Shown piece after piece: positions 14,491 to 23,620 of a DNA stretch of 64,000 nucleotides (position 1 is its first letter; each line of letters opens with the position of its first letter). Source of the DNA: an uncultured Bacillota bacterium (GTDB taxonomy: Bacteria > Bacillota > Dethiobacteria > DTU022 > UBA8154); assembly GCA_937973635.1 (NCBI GenBank), contig CALJJZ010000047.1, positions 1-64,000 of the forward strand. The letters are read 5' to 3'. The position numbers and the translations under genes were made by a program. The notes under the pieces were generated by a model that searched no databases, was not told where the DNA came from, and worked only from the letters and a program-made list of their open reading frames with translations.

Positions 14491-15531
14491 TTAACCGCCG
14501 GACCCCGCCCCCACAGCGGCGGCTTTTTCCCTCTCCCGCCCTTTGATATAGAGGGCCAGATCCGCCACGCGGCAGCAGTAGCTCCATTCATTGTCGTACC
14601 AGGTAACCACCCGCACCAGGTTTCCCCCTGTGACCATGGTGCTGAGGCCGTCGACAACGCTGGAATGGGGGCTGCGCCTGTAGTCCACGGAAACCAGGGG
14701 TTCATCGCTGAAGGCCAGCACCCCGGGCATCTCCTTTGCGGCGTTTTTAAGGGCGCCGTTTACTTCCTCCGCCGTCACCTCCCGCTCCAGCAGGGAGACA
14801 ATATCCAGCAGGGAAACGGTGGGCGTGGGGACACGCACGGCAAAGCCGTCGATGCGCCCCTTCAGCTCGGGCAGGACATCGCCCACGGCCCGGGCGGCCC
14901 CGGTGGAGGTGGGGATCAGGGAAAGAAAAGCGGCACGGGCGCGGCGCAGATCCTCGTGGGGGTAATCCAGCAAACGCTGGTCGTTGGTATAGGCATGGGT
15001 CGTATTGATAAGGGCTTTTTGCAGTCCAAAATGATCATGGAGCACCTTTACCACCGGAGCCAGGGCGTTGGTGGTGCAGGAGGCATTGGAGATCACGTAG
15101 TGCTTCTCCGGCTGGAATTCCCCTTCATTAACCCCCATGACAATGGTAATATCCGGGTCTTTCAGCGGTGCCGTAACAATGACGCGGCGCACGCCCCCCT
15201 GCAGGTGCAGGGCCGCCGCCGCGCGGCGGCGGAAAACGCCCGTAGACTCCACGACCAGCTCCACGCCCTCTTCCCCCCAGGGGATACGGTGCGGCTCCTT
15301 CTCTCCAAAAGTGCGCACCTGCTCCCCGTTCACGCGCATAAAACCCTCCCCCGCCTCCACGGTGTAAGGGAGCTTGCCGTACAGGGAATCATAGGTAAGG
15401 AGGTGCGCCAGGGTTTTACTGTCGGCCAGGTCGTTGACGGCCACCACCCGGGCCCCTTCTTTCTCCAGCAGCGCCCGGAAGGTAACGCGGCCCACCCGTC
15501 CAAAGCCATTGATGCCGATCCTTATGGTCAT
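14491..15531 (-). CDS. gap: Glyceraldehyde-3-phosphate dehydrogenase, type I
   Basis: 346 residues. The Rossmann start is INGFGRVGRVTFRALLE. The active site SNASCTTNALAP places the catalytic cysteine at 152, THAYTNDQ follows, and the C-terminal WYDNEWSYCCRVADLA is present. It oxidises and phosphorylates glyceraldehyde 3-phosphate with NAD(P)+ in glycolysis or the reverse. The ATG at 15531 follows GAGGGGGAAAGGG; the open frame beyond it is not protein-like. It is apparently a single-gene transcript with its own terminator, divergent from dapB. Confidence 0.97.
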   Translation of the reverse strand: MTIRIGINGFGRVGRVTFRALLEKEGARVVAVNDLADSKTLAHLLTYDSLYGKLPYTVEAGEGFMRVNGEQVRTFGEKEPHRIPWGEEGVELVVESTGVFRRRAAAALHLQGGVRRVIVTAPLKDPDITIVMGVNEGEFQPEKHYVISNASCTTNALAPVVKVLHDHFGLQKALINTTHAYTNDQRLLDYPHEDLRRARAAFLSLIPTSTGAARAVGDVLPELKGRIDGFAVRVPTPTVSLLDIVSLLEREVTAEEVNGALKNAAKEMPGVLAFSDEPLVSVDYRRSPHSSVVDGLSTMVTGGNLVRVVTWYDNEWSYCCRVADLALYIKGREREKAAAVGAGSGG

Positions 15532-15660
15532 CCCTTTCCCCCTCTTTTTTTTCCCTTTAAGCCCTTTCCCTGTTTGGCCTCTGCCCGGCGGCACCGGCTT
15601 ATTTTCTCCCGGCGCCCTTTTGTTTATCCTTAAGTTGCCCCGCTTTACGGGGATGGATTC

Positions 15661-15689
15661 TTGACATCTTCTGGTTTTTCTGGGACAAT
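15661..15689 (+). promoter_or_regulatory. SigA promoter of dapB
   Basis: TTGACA, 17 nt, GACAAT. Perfect -35, acceptable -10, about 100 nt before the dapB start in the gap between divergent gap and dapB. Confidence 0.6.
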
Positions 15690-15790
15690 TGTAGCAGTTT
15701 AAGCACCGGGCAGGGGAAAACCTTGCCCACGGCCGCGGTTGCTTTACGGTTTTTTTCTCAAACTGACTGAGCGGGGGTGGGGAGGAAAGT

Positions 15791-16591
15791 ATGGAGAAGA
15801 TTCGTGTGGCCGTTAGCGGGGCCCTGGGACGGATGGGCCGGGAAGTCTGCCGCACCGTGCTGGCCACGGAGGGCCTGGAGCTGGTAGACGCTTATGACAG
15901 CCGCGCTGCAGGGGAGGACCTGGGGCCTGTCCTCGGCACCGCCCCAACAGGCATTGTTGTGCGGGAATTAACGCCGCAGCACTTGCAGCAATACAGCCCC
16001 CAGGTCCTGGTTGATTTTACCACCCCCCTCTCCGTGATGCAGAACATCACCCTCTCCCTGGAAGCCGGGGTGCGGCCCGTCGTAGGGACAACGGGCATTA
16101 CGGGAGCAGACCTCGAACATATCCGGGAGATGGTAAAAAAAAGGGGGATCGGGGCCATTATCGCCCCTAATTTCGCTTTGGGAGCCGTATTGCTGATGAA
16201 ATTCGCCGCCGCGGCCGCCCGCTTTTTCCCTCAGGCGGAAATTATCGAGCTGCACCACGACCAAAAGATCGACGCCCCTTCGGGGACGGCCCTGAAAACG
16301 GCAGAGATGATTGCCGCCGCCCGGCTGCGGCAGCCGCAAAGCAGAGAAGAGCTGATCAAACTGCCGGGGGTAAGGGGCGGGCTGCAGGACGGCATCAATA
16401 TCCATAGCATCCGCCTCAGCGGGCTGGTGGCCCACCAGGAAGTGATCTTTGGCGGAGAAGGCCAGACGCTCTCGCTGCGCCATGACTCCTATGACCGCCG
16501 TTCCTTTATGCCGGGCGTGGTCCTCGCCATTAAAAAGGTTCCCGCCCTGGACGATTTGGTTTACGGGCTGGAAAATATTCTCGACCTCTAG
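15791..16591 (+). CDS. dapB: 4-hydroxy-tetrahydrodipicolinate reductase
   Basis: 266 residues, the usual DapB length. The nucleotide-binding GALGRMG is at 10-16, VGTTGIT at 98-104, and the catalytic block ELHHDQKIDAPSGTA at 153-167 includes the conserved histidine pair and lysine. It reduces hydroxy-tetrahydrodipicolinate with NAD(P)H in lysine and diaminopimelate synthesis; its substrate is also the precursor of spore dipicolinate. The ATG follows GGGGAGGAAAGT. The next gene looks like dipicolinate synthase B, so the two may share this branch point. Confidence 0.96.
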   Translation: MEKIRVAVSGALGRMGREVCRTVLATEGLELVDAYDSRAAGEDLGPVLGTAPTGIVVRELTPQHLQQYSPQVLVDFTTPLSVMQNITLSLEAGVRPVVGTTGITGADLEHIREMVKKRGIGAIIAPNFALGAVLLMKFAAAAARFFPQAEIIELHHDQKIDAPSGTALKTAEMIAAARLRQPQSREELIKLPGVRGGLQDGINIHSIRLSGLVAHQEVIFGGEGQTLSLRHDSYDRRSFMPGVVLAIKKVPALDDLVYGLENILDL

Positions 16592-16675
16592 CGCCGCGCC
16601 CCTGACGGCAGCGCTCCCGCACCTTCAGCCGGGCCCCCGCATATCATAAAGGGATCCCCCGGGAGGTGCTTTTTT

Positions 16676-17308
16676 ATGCAGTTTCAAGGGAAAAAAATCG
16701 GCCTCGCCACCACCAGGGCGCAGCTTAAAAATACAGCCGTTTTAAAAGGAGTTTTAAGAGAAATGGAAGGGATGCTCACAGAGGGGGCGGAGCTGCTGGT
16801 GATCCTCCTCGACGCCATGGCGCAAAGGGAGGCGCAGGGGGCAAACAGCTCCTCCCTGGCGGGGCTTCTGCAACGGCTCCGGCCGGCCGCCGGAGGGGAA
16901 AAAGGGGCCGGCACTGCTGCCTCCAGGCCCGGCCCGGGCGGGGCGGGGAGCGGGCCTGTTTCATCCTTGACCCTGGATCTGCTCGTGGTTGTCTCCGGTT
17001 TTGCCGGGGCCCTGGAAGACCTGGCCCGCCTGGCGCCGGAGGACTGCCCCGCCGTCCCGCTCCTTGTGCTCTTCCTCCCCTGTCCGGGGGAGGAGCCGGC
17101 CCTCTCCCGCCTTTCCTCTCTCCTGGGGAAAAAGGGAGTTTATTTTGTCCCCTTCGGGCCGTTAAACGGCGGCCTCCAGCGGGACAGCAAAGGCGGCCCG
17201 CCTCCTTTTTGCAGCCGCATCGACCTGCTCGGGGCGGCCTGCGCCGCCGCCCTGGCAGGTTGCCAGCTGAAGCCTTTTATCTGGGATAACCACTCTTTTC
17301 CCCACTAG
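16676..17308 (+). CDS. dpaB: Divergent dipicolinate synthase subunit B (SpoVFB-like)
   Basis: 210 residues resembling the flavoprotein-like DpaB subunit that makes dipicolinic acid in the mother cell. Matching parts are the N-terminal FQGKKIGLATT, the LTEGAELLVIL strand, KKGVYFVPFGP near residue 160, and the C-terminal AGCQLKPFIWDN. A Gly/Pro/Ala-rich stretch at about residues 70-105 interrupts the fold and is not typical. Its partner DpaA is not in the window; the neighbour is dapB. The ATG follows GGGAGGTG. The assignment rests on short motif matches; a general flavoprotein is the alternative. Confidence 0.65.
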   Translation: MQFQGKKIGLATTRAQLKNTAVLKGVLREMEGMLTEGAELLVILLDAMAQREAQGANSSSLAGLLQRLRPAAGGEKGAGTAASRPGPGGAGSGPVSSLTLDLLVVVSGFAGALEDLARLAPEDCPAVPLLVLFLPCPGEEPALSRLSSLLGKKGVYFVPFGPLNGGLQRDSKGGPPPFCSRIDLLGAACAAALAGCQLKPFIWDNHSFPH

Positions 17309-17340
17309 GCTTTAGAAGACAGCGGCGGCGCCCCCTTTTC

Positions 17341-18126
17341 TCAAGTACACCTGGCGTTCAGCCAGTCCAGGCCCCTTTTTACGGCGGAAGGGTGGCGGCG
17401 CAGCTGATGGGGGGCAGCGGGGAGGATCACCAGCTCCGCCCCCGCCCCCGCCTGCCGGTACAGCCGGAAAGCATGGCCGAAGTGTATGAGCTCGTCTCTG
17501 CTGCCGTGCATGAGCAAAAGGGGACGGGGCGCCACAGCCCCGATCTTAAAGAGAGGGGAGCTGCCATAGATCCGCCCCATCCATTGCCGGGGGTCCCCGG
17601 GAAAGGAGGGGTCCCGGATAATGCCGCGCTGCCGCAGCGTCTCCAGTATGCGCCCGCAGCTTCCCGGGGGGAAAAGGCTGAAAAATTCCGCCGGGGAGGC
17701 AGCCAGGATTAAACCCTTAACCCTCCCGTCGCCGGCCGCCACAGAGCAGGAGACAGCCGCCCCGGCGCTGAAACCCCAGAGCAAAAAGGCGCCTTCGCCC
17801 CATTCCTTTTCCAGGCCGTCCAGGGCCGCCGCCAGGTCGCGCTGCCAGCCGGCCAGGTCAAAATCGCCCTCGCTTTCCCCTGTACCCCGGAAGTTAAAGT
17901 GAAAAGTGGCATAACCTTCCGCCGCGCAGCGCCGCGCCAAGGCCGGGTAGCCGCCGTCCTCTGCTGCTCCACCCTCCGTCGTTGCCCCTGGCGGCGGCGC
18001 GGCGGGGATGCCGTGGCAGAGGACAAGGAGGGGGCTTTTTTTTCTCCGCTCCGCCGCGGCATACAAATAGCCCTTGAGTTTTAGTCCGTCACACTTAAAC
18101 AGGTATTCTTCTCCCTGCGGGGGCAA
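17341..18126 (-). CDS. Alpha/beta hydrolase family protein
   Basis: 261 residues with the serine-hydrolase fold: oxyanion region LVLCHGIPAAPPPG, FNFRGTGESEG, nucleophile elbow WGFSAGAA (GxSxG), the acid in MHGSRDELIHFG and the histidine in PAAPHQLRRH near the C-terminus. Substrate unknown; relatives are esterases or peptidases. A glycine- and alanine-rich loop (PPPGATTEGGAAEDG) is inserted after the oxyanion loop. The gene is convergent with dpaB and monocistronic. Confidence 0.85.
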   Translation of the reverse strand: MPPQGEEYLFKCDGLKLKGYLYAAAERRKKSPLLVLCHGIPAAPPPGATTEGGAAEDGGYPALARRCAAEGYATFHFNFRGTGESEGDFDLAGWQRDLAAALDGLEKEWGEGAFLLWGFSAGAAVSCSVAAGDGRVKGLILAASPAEFFSLFPPGSCGRILETLRQRGIIRDPSFPGDPRQWMGRIYGSSPLFKIGAVAPRPLLLMHGSRDELIHFGHAFRLYRQAGAGAELVILPAAPHQLRRHPSAVKRGLDWLNARCT

Positions 18127-18318
18127 AGAGGCATACCTCCCTGCAGCGTATATTTCCCGGGAAATAACGACAAAACTTTCCCCGTTACATTATAAAGGGC
18201 CTTTACCTTTTTGCAAAGGCAATTATTACCGCAAGCTCTCCTGATTAAAGCCCTTTCCCCGGGGAAACCCTTAACTGTAGGCAGTAAAATCGTTCAGTTC
18301 AAAAAAAGGAGCCCGCGT

Positions 18319-18765
18319 ATGAAATTACCCCTGCCGGCTTTAGCCCTAGCTGCCCTGGCCGGAGCTTTGATGGCGCTCCAGGGCGCCTTAAATTCTGCCC
18401 TGGGGAAAAAAATCGGCCTGCTGGAAGCCACGGCCATTGTTTTGCTTATCGGCACCCTCACCGCCGGGCTGGCCCTCTTTCCCCTGGGTCTTGGCAGGGG
18501 CAGCCTGGGGAGCCTCGGCCACGTCCCCTGGTATTTGTTTACAGGCGGACTGCTCATTGTCCTCATTACCTACGGCGTTGTAGCCAGTATGCCCCGCCTG
18601 GGAGTGGCCAACGCCACCACGCTCATTGTGGCGGCGCAGGTCCTCACCGCGGCATTAATCGACCATTTCGGCCTTTTCGGGCTGCAGGCCATCCCCTTCT
18701 CCTTCTGGAAAGCCGCCGGCCTCGCCCTCATCGCCGCAGGAACACGGCTGATCTTCATGTGTTAA
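18319..18765 (+). CDS. DMT-type small membrane transporter (DUF606/YdcZ family)
   Basis: 148 residues with about five transmembrane segments, the usual DUF606 size. It starts MKLPLPALALAALAGALMALQ, with GALNSALGKKIG following the first helix, and has VASMPRLGVANATTLIVAAQV and a final helix ending in LIFMC. Members are half-size relatives of drug/metabolite transporters; substrate unknown. The ATG at 18319 follows AAAGGAG, which rules out the longer frame. Confidence 0.8.
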   Translation: MKLPLPALALAALAGALMALQGALNSALGKKIGLLEATAIVLLIGTLTAGLALFPLGLGRGSLGSLGHVPWYLFTGGLLIVLITYGVVASMPRLGVANATTLIVAAQVLTAALIDHFGLFGLQAIPFSFWKAAGLALIAAGTRLIFMC

Positions 18766-18889
18766 ACTGCCGAAAATGATGTCAAAAGAGGTAAAATATG
18801 ATAAAATCTAAGTAACCTTAAGCTTTATCTTGTTTAAAAAAAAGAAAAATGCGCGGGAGGTGCAGGGCCGGATTTATTCCGGAGAAAAG

Positions 18890-19411
18890 ATGGAGACCCT
18901 CAGTGTCATTAAATCCAGGCGCAGCGTACGGCGTTTTCAGAAAACCCCTTTCCCGGAGGAACTTTTAGTCAAGATCCTGGAAGCGGGGCAGGCGGCGCCT
19001 TCAGCGGGCAACGTCCAGCCGTGGCGGTTTTTTGTGGTGCGGAACAGGGAAAAAAAATTAAGGCTGGCCGATGCGGCCCTGGGCCAATCCTGGCTTTTAA
19101 ACGCGCCGGTAATTATCGCCGTATGTGCCGACCTGGACCGCTCCCAGCGTTCCTACGGGCGCCGCGGCAGCGAGCTCTACGCCCTTCAGGACACCGCCGC
19201 CGCCATCCAGAACATGCTCCTTGCCGTAACTTCCCTGGGCCTGGCTGCCTGCTGGATCGGGGCCTTCCGGGAAGACCTGGTGGCACCGCTACTGGGCGTA
19301 GACGGTAAAAAGATGCGGCCTGTGGCCCTGATCCCCATCGGCTATGCGGCAGAGGCCGCCACTGCGCCGCCGAAATTCAAGCTCGATGACGTCGTGGAGT
19401 ACGTGGACTGA
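18890..19411 (+). CDS. Nitroreductase family FMN protein
   Basis: 173 residues. The FMN-binding start SVIKSRRSVRRFQKTPF, the APSAGNVQPWRFFVV loop, and AAAIQNMLLAVTSLGLAACWIGAF identify a short nitroreductase. These enzymes use NAD(P)H to reduce flavin-accessible substrates; the native substrate is unknown. The ATG at 18890 follows GGAGAAAAG. Monocistronic; a shared hairpin region separates it from the convergent slipin gene. Confidence 0.9.
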   Translation: METLSVIKSRRSVRRFQKTPFPEELLVKILEAGQAAPSAGNVQPWRFFVVRNREKKLRLADAALGQSWLLNAPVIIAVCADLDRSQRSYGRRGSELYALQDTAAAIQNMLLAVTSLGLAACWIGAFREDLVAPLLGVDGKKMRPVALIPIGYAAEAATAPPKFKLDDVVEYVD

Positions 19412-19436
19412 CAGGGCCAAGCAGCGTAAACACCTG

Positions 19437-19473
19437 AAAAAAGAGGAATGGCAGCCTCGCCCTCTGCCATTCC
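19437..19473 (-). terminator. Intrinsic terminator of the slipin operon
   Basis: GGAATGGCAG pairs with CTGCCATTCC (10 bp) and is followed leftward by CTCTTTTTT. On the plus strand the stem is not followed by Ts, so it mainly serves the leftward slipin transcript. Confidence 0.8.
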
Positions 19474-19504
19474 TTCCCCGGGCCGGGCAGGATGATCTTT
19501 TTTA

Positions 19505-20317
19505 TTACTGCCCTTTTTCCTGCCCTTTTGCCGTAAAAACGTCGAGGAGATGCCGCAACTCCATGGGCAGGGGGAAGGCGATAATATTCCCCTGCTGCCC
19601 GGCAATTTCGGGGACGGTGCGCAGCACGCGCATAAAAAACCCCCCCGGCTGCCGGGCGAGGATCTCCGCCGCTTCCGCCAGTTTTTGCGCCGCCTGCTTT
19701 TCCCCTTCCGCCTGGATCACAATGGCCCGCCGTTCCCTTTCCGCCGCCGCCTGGCGGGCGATGGCCTTCTGCAGCCCCTCGGGGATGACCACATCTTTTA
19801 TCTCCACGGAAGTAACCTTGATGCCCCAGGGGTCGGTGGCATCATCCAGGATCTTCTGGATCTGCTGGTTCAGTTTGTCCCTTTCCGCCAGCAGCTCATC
19901 CAGCTCTGCCTGGCCCGCCACGCTGCGCAGGGTCGTCTGGGCAAGCTGCCCTGTAGCCTCCCGGTAATTTTCCACGTTGACGATGGCGTTGTTGGCATCG
20001 ACGACACGGTAGTAAACCACCGCATTTACGCTGCAGGTTACGTTGTCCCGGGTGATTACCTCCTGCGTGGGCACGTCCAGGGTAATTACCCGCAGGGAGA
20101 CACGCACAAAACGGTCAATGACGGGGATTAAAAAGACCAGCCCCGGCCCCCGGGAGCCAACCAGGTGGCCCAGCCGGAAAACTACCAGCCGCTCGTATTC
20201 CCGCACCACTTTCAGCGCCGAATAGAAAAAGATAAAGATGATAAAAAGCAATGCCAGGATAGCTTCCATACCTGTTCCAGCCAAAGGAAACAACTGGCTC
20301 CATATTTCCTCCAGCAT
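19505..20317 (-). CDS. Slipin (SPFH/stomatin-like membrane protein)
   Basis: 270 residues. An N-terminal membrane segment (about 15-38) is followed by the SPFH domain (EYERLVVFRLGHLVG, GPGLVFLIPVIDRF, DNVTCSVNAVVYYRV) and a helical Ala/Glu tail (AIARQAAAERERRAIVIQAE). Bacterial slipins form oligomers in lipid microdomains and are typically encoded beside an NfeD-type protease, as here. The start follows AAGGAGGTG, 35 nt after the protease gene. Confidence 0.93.
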   Translation of the reverse strand: MLEEIWSQLFPLAGTGMEAILALLFIIFIFFYSALKVVREYERLVVFRLGHLVGSRGPGLVFLIPVIDRFVRVSLRVITLDVPTQEVITRDNVTCSVNAVVYYRVVDANNAIVNVENYREATGQLAQTTLRSVAGQAELDELLAERDKLNQQIQKILDDATDPWGIKVTSVEIKDVVIPEGLQKAIARQAAAERERRAIVIQAEGEKQAAQKLAEAAEILARQPGGFFMRVLRTVPEIAGQQGNIIAFPLPMELRHLLDVFTAKGQEKGQ

Positions 20318-20352
20318 GGATTAACACCTCCTTGCTTTAATAATTATTTTTT

Positions 20353-21723
20353 TCAGCTCTGTTCGTCGTCTCCCTTTGTCCCCGCGTTTGTCCCGGGAAA
20401 CGTCTGTACAATCAAAGTAAGCCCTTCCTGCTTGATTACCTTCACGCTGGACCCTGCTTTTACCGTAGAGCCGTCTTCCGTCCGCGCCTGCCAGAGTTCG
20501 CCCCGCATCCTTACGGTGCCGCGGGGCGCCAGCTCCTGCACCACTTCCGCCTGCGGCGCGGCACGGAAAAAGGCGCCGCTCTCCTTCCAGCTGCGGCGGG
20601 AGCGGAGCAGCACCGTGGCAATGAGGAAAAAGAGCAGGCTTACGGCGATCACCATACCCGCAGCCGTGGCCCGGAAAGAAGCATACCACCCCTCCGCCAT
20701 CAGCGGCTCCTGCGGCAGCAGGATGGCGCCGATTAGAAGGCTGAGCGCCCCGCCGATGCCGAGAATACCAAAACCGGCGGTGAAGATCTCCCCTATAAGG
20801 AGGGCAAAGCCCACCACCAGAAAGATAACACCCATAGTATTCGTATCAAAAAGGCCGATGCCGTAAATACCCAGCAAAAGGGCGATGGCCCCCAGCACCT
20901 CGGGGACAAACGTCCCCGGCATACCCAGGCCGAAATAGATACCCAGGCCGCCGACCATGAGCAGCATAAAGGCGATTTGGGGATTGCTGACCTTGTCTTG
21001 GAAACGTTCCTGCAGGTTCATCTCCGCCTCCAAGATAGGCGCGCCTGCCGTGGCAAGGGTATACTTTTTGCCGCCCTTTTCCCCTTCCCAGCCGTCCAGG
21101 GCCAGCAGCAGGGCTTCCAGGTCAGGGGCCAGCAGGTCGATGACGCCCTGCTCCTTCGCTTCGATGGCATCCAGCGTCAGGTTTTCCGTTACAAAAAGCT
21201 CCGTCAGCTCATAAGGCCGCCCCTTTTCACGGGAGATACTGCGTATATGCCCGGCCAGAAAATTTATGGTCTTATCCTCGGCAGGTTCCGAGCCGCCGGG
21301 GGAGAGGGAGACGGGCATCGCCGCGCCCACCGTCGTGCCCGGCGCCATGGCGGCAATATCGGAACTTACCAGGATGAAGGCTCCCGCCGAAGCGGCAATG
21401 GCGCCGGTGGGGGCCACAAAAACGATTACGGGCACCGGGGCCGCGGCAAAGGCACGGGTCAGGCCCAGGGTGGCCTCCACCAGGCCGCCGGGCGTGTCCA
21501 TATGGATCAAGATTGCCTGGGTCGTCCCGGCATCCAGCGTCTCCAGCTGGCGCTGGATAAAAGCAGCCTGCCCCGCCGTGACCACGCCTTTTAGCTCGAT
21601 GAGCTGGACGCTTTTGCCCCTGGCGTTTTCTGCCCCGGCAGGGCCCGGCCCGGGCAGAAAGAGGCCGAGGCCAAATACTGCCAGCAAGACAAGCAGGTTG
21701 AATAAATTGAATTTTTTTCTCAA
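20353..21723 (-). CDS. NfeD-family membrane-bound serine protease (ClpP-class)
   Basis: About 456 residues: a signal segment, a ClpP/SppA-like protease domain (HMDTPGGLVEA, catalytic serine in AIAASAGAFI, GTTVGAAMPV), then four or five membrane helices and a C-terminal OB-fold NfeD domain (RGTVRMRGELWQA). The relative in Pyrococcus cleaves stomatin; the pairing with slipin here fits. TTG at 21723 is the likely start because GGGGAGGG lies 6 nt upstream; an upstream TTG at 21792 has no ribosome site. Confidence 0.92.
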   Translation of the reverse strand: MRKKFNLFNLLVLLAVFGLGLFLPGPGPAGAENARGKSVQLIELKGVVTAGQAAFIQRQLETLDAGTTQAILIHMDTPGGLVEATLGLTRAFAAAPVPVIVFVAPTGAIAASAGAFILVSSDIAAMAPGTTVGAAMPVSLSPGGSEPAEDKTINFLAGHIRSISREKGRPYELTELFVTENLTLDAIEAKEQGVIDLLAPDLEALLLALDGWEGEKGGKKYTLATAGAPILEAEMNLQERFQDKVSNPQIAFMLLMVGGLGIYFGLGMPGTFVPEVLGAIALLLGIYGIGLFDTNTMGVIFLVVGFALLIGEIFTAGFGILGIGGALSLLIGAILLPQEPLMAEGWYASFRATAAGMVIAVSLLFFLIATVLLRSRRSWKESGAFFRAAPQAEVVQELAPRGTVRMRGELWQARTEDGSTVKAGSSVKVIKQEGLTLIVQTFPGTNAGTKGDDEQS

Positions 21724-21800
21724 GAGATGCCCTCCCCGGCGACCGGGCCGCTGCCACCCAACTTTAAGCTTACCCCATGGTGCGGTGTTCAATACAAAGG

Positions 21801-22319
21801 CTAGTGCAGGGTTTTTCCGCCCCGGTCATCGTCTTCGTCTGCAAAATCTTCGTCTTCCTCTGTCGGTTCTTCTCCGTCTGCGTCTGCATATTCGAAAAGA
21901 TCCTCCCCCTCGGCCCGGACCACTTCGGTAAAAGGCAGGGAGTGAGAGGCAACCTTTTCCGTGATATAAAGGGGAGTGCCGCTGGCCAGGGCCAGGGCCA
22001 CGCCGTCGCTGGGACGGGCGTCCACAACTATCTCGTTTTCGTCCTGCTCAAGGTAAATTTGCGCATAATAGGTGCCGTCTCTGACATCGTTGACCACGAT
22101 TTTCAGGATCTTGGCCCCTAGGTGCCCGCAGACAGCCGTCATCAGATCATGGGTAAGGGGACGGGGGAACAGGTACCCTCCCAGTTTAAAAGAAATCACC
22201 TGGGCTTCATTCAGGCCGATGCCGATGGGTAAAACTATCTTTTCTTCCTGATCGGTCAGAAGGAGCAGGGGGTTCCGGGAGAGGTCCAGTCCCACGCCCT
22301 TAACTTTTACAGGTATCAT
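21801..22319 (-). CDS. Bifunctional nuclease family protein (DUF151)
   Basis: 172 residues. The DUF151 core is clear: MIPVKVKGVGLDLSRNPLLL, VLPIGIGLNEAQVISFKLGG, RPLTHDLM and VDARPSDGVALAL. Family members are associated with nuclease activity, from plant and archaeal work; the bacterial role is unsettled. The C-terminus is an acidic tail rich in Asp and Glu. The ATG at 22319 gives the normal family start; a GTG at 22358 behind AGGGAAAGGG would add 13 residues. Confidence 0.88.
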   Translation of the reverse strand: MIPVKVKGVGLDLSRNPLLLLTDQEEKIVLPIGIGLNEAQVISFKLGGYLFPRPLTHDLMTAVCGHLGAKILKIVVNDVRDGTYYAQIYLEQDENEIVVDARPSDGVALALASGTPLYITEKVASHSLPFTEVVRAEGEDLFEYADADGEEPTEEDEDFADEDDDRGGKTLH

Positions 22320-22434
22320 CTTCAGCCCGGAAAAGGCCCTGCCCTCTCCGGGATTCACCCCTTTCCCTGTAGCCAGGCATGCTGTTTATTTTATATCTAT
22401 ATTTTATCATAATCTTTCTTTTTAACAATAGAAT

Positions 22435-22463
22435 AAAAAAAAGCGGTTAGTTTCGGCCGCTTT
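22435..22463 (-). terminator. Intrinsic terminator after csaB
   Basis: AAAGCGG pairs with CCGCTTT around a 10-nt loop and runs leftward into eight Ts. It overlaps the last bases near the csaB stop. Confidence 0.75.
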
Positions 22464-23597
22464 TTAGTTTCCCGGAAATAATTGCTTTGCCCCGTCGGGC
22501 AGAAGTCCCAGGATGCCCTGCACCGCTTCTTCCAGGGCTTCCTTCTGCCCCTGCACGCGCCTTGAGAGCTCCTCCCGCCAGGCCTCCCGCCCAGCAAGGG
22601 CAAGCTCCAGCCTCTCCAGGAACCGCTCCGCCGTCACGGGGCCGGGAGGGGTTTCCCCTTTACCGCCCATGATCTCAAAAAAGGCCTTTACTTTCTGATC
22701 ATAGGGCAGCCCCACAAAAGGGACGCCGCAGACGGCGGCAAAAATAAGGGAGTGGAGGCGCATCCCCACCAGAAGATCCAGGCCGCCAATGAGGCAGAGC
22801 ATCTCCCGCGGCTTGAGCTTCTCCGTAAAGACCCTGTGCCCGGGACCAAGATCCGCCAGGAGGGAGCGCCCCGGCTCCAGGTCTTCCCTCTGCTGGAAAG
22901 GCAGAAAGAGCAGCTTTGCCCCCTTCTCCCTTTCCAGGTAAAGGCAGGCCTCCCTGGCCAGGCGATATAGGGAAGCGCCGTTTGCCGCCCCGGGCAGCGG
23001 CCTTAAAGAAACGCCCACCAAGGGCCTTTGCCCCTCTTTTTCCCCCAGGCCGTACTTACGCCGGCATGCCGCTATCTCTCCGGGGCCGGGGGGCTGCAGG
23101 GTAAAAACGGGATCGGGGGCCAGGACAATCTCCCTTGTTACTCCCAGTTCCCTGAGCAACGCCAGCGAAGCAGGGTCCCGCACGCTCAGCCAATCCACGC
23201 GGGAGAGCACCCTTTTGACGAGGCGGCGGTTCAGAGCATACTTCAGGGGGCTGATGCCCTGGGCAAAGACGGCAACCCTGGTGCCAAGGCACCGGGCCAG
23301 CTCCATCACCCCCAGGTAATAGGGCACGCTGCGCCGGCCGGTAAGATCCTGCAGCAGCCCGCCCCCGCCGCTGATCAACAGATCGGCCTGCCGCAGGGAG
23401 CGCACTATGGCCCCAATATCAGTCCGGGAGACAGCCCTGACGCCAAAGCAGCGTTGCGTATGGGCCGGATCGGCAGAAAGGACCAGCAGCTCCAGATCGG
23501 GGCGGTAACGGCGCAGTAAAGCCAGGGTCGCTTCCAGGATGGCTTCGTCACCCGTATTGTGAAAACCGTAGTAACCGGAAAGGACAACAAGGCTCAA
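22464..23597 (-). CDS. csaB: Polysaccharide pyruvyl transferase CsaB
   Basis: 377 residues. CsaB adds ketal pyruvate to a secondary cell-wall polysaccharide so that S-layer-homology proteins can bind. Visible features are the LSGYYGFHNTGDEAI start, the ISGGGGLLQDLTG loop, VAVFAQGISPL, SVRDPASLALLREL and VGMRLHSLIFAA. TTG at 23597 is preferred: GGAAAAAGGG lies 9 nt before it and the protein then begins as other CsaB proteins do. It is downstream of a membrane protein gene with a 24-nt gap. Confidence 0.92.
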   Translation of the reverse strand: MSLVVLSGYYGFHNTGDEAILEATLALLRRYRPDLELLVLSADPAHTQRCFGVRAVSRTDIGAIVRSLRQADLLISGGGGLLQDLTGRRSVPYYLGVMELARCLGTRVAVFAQGISPLKYALNRRLVKRVLSRVDWLSVRDPASLALLRELGVTREIVLAPDPVFTLQPPGPGEIAACRRKYGLGEKEGQRPLVGVSLRPLPGAANGASLYRLAREACLYLEREKGAKLLFLPFQQREDLEPGRSLLADLGPGHRVFTEKLKPREMLCLIGGLDLLVGMRLHSLIFAAVCGVPFVGLPYDQKVKAFFEIMGGKGETPPGPVTAERFLERLELALAGREAWREELSRRVQGQKEALEEAVQGILGLLPDGAKQLFPGN

Positions 23598-23620
23598 AGA
23601 GTTCAACCCTTTTTCCAAGA

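Noticed and set aside
14479-15633. 384-aa plus-strand frame over gap
   Set aside because: Long only because gap has a strong codon bias; the minus strand encodes a complete GAPDH.
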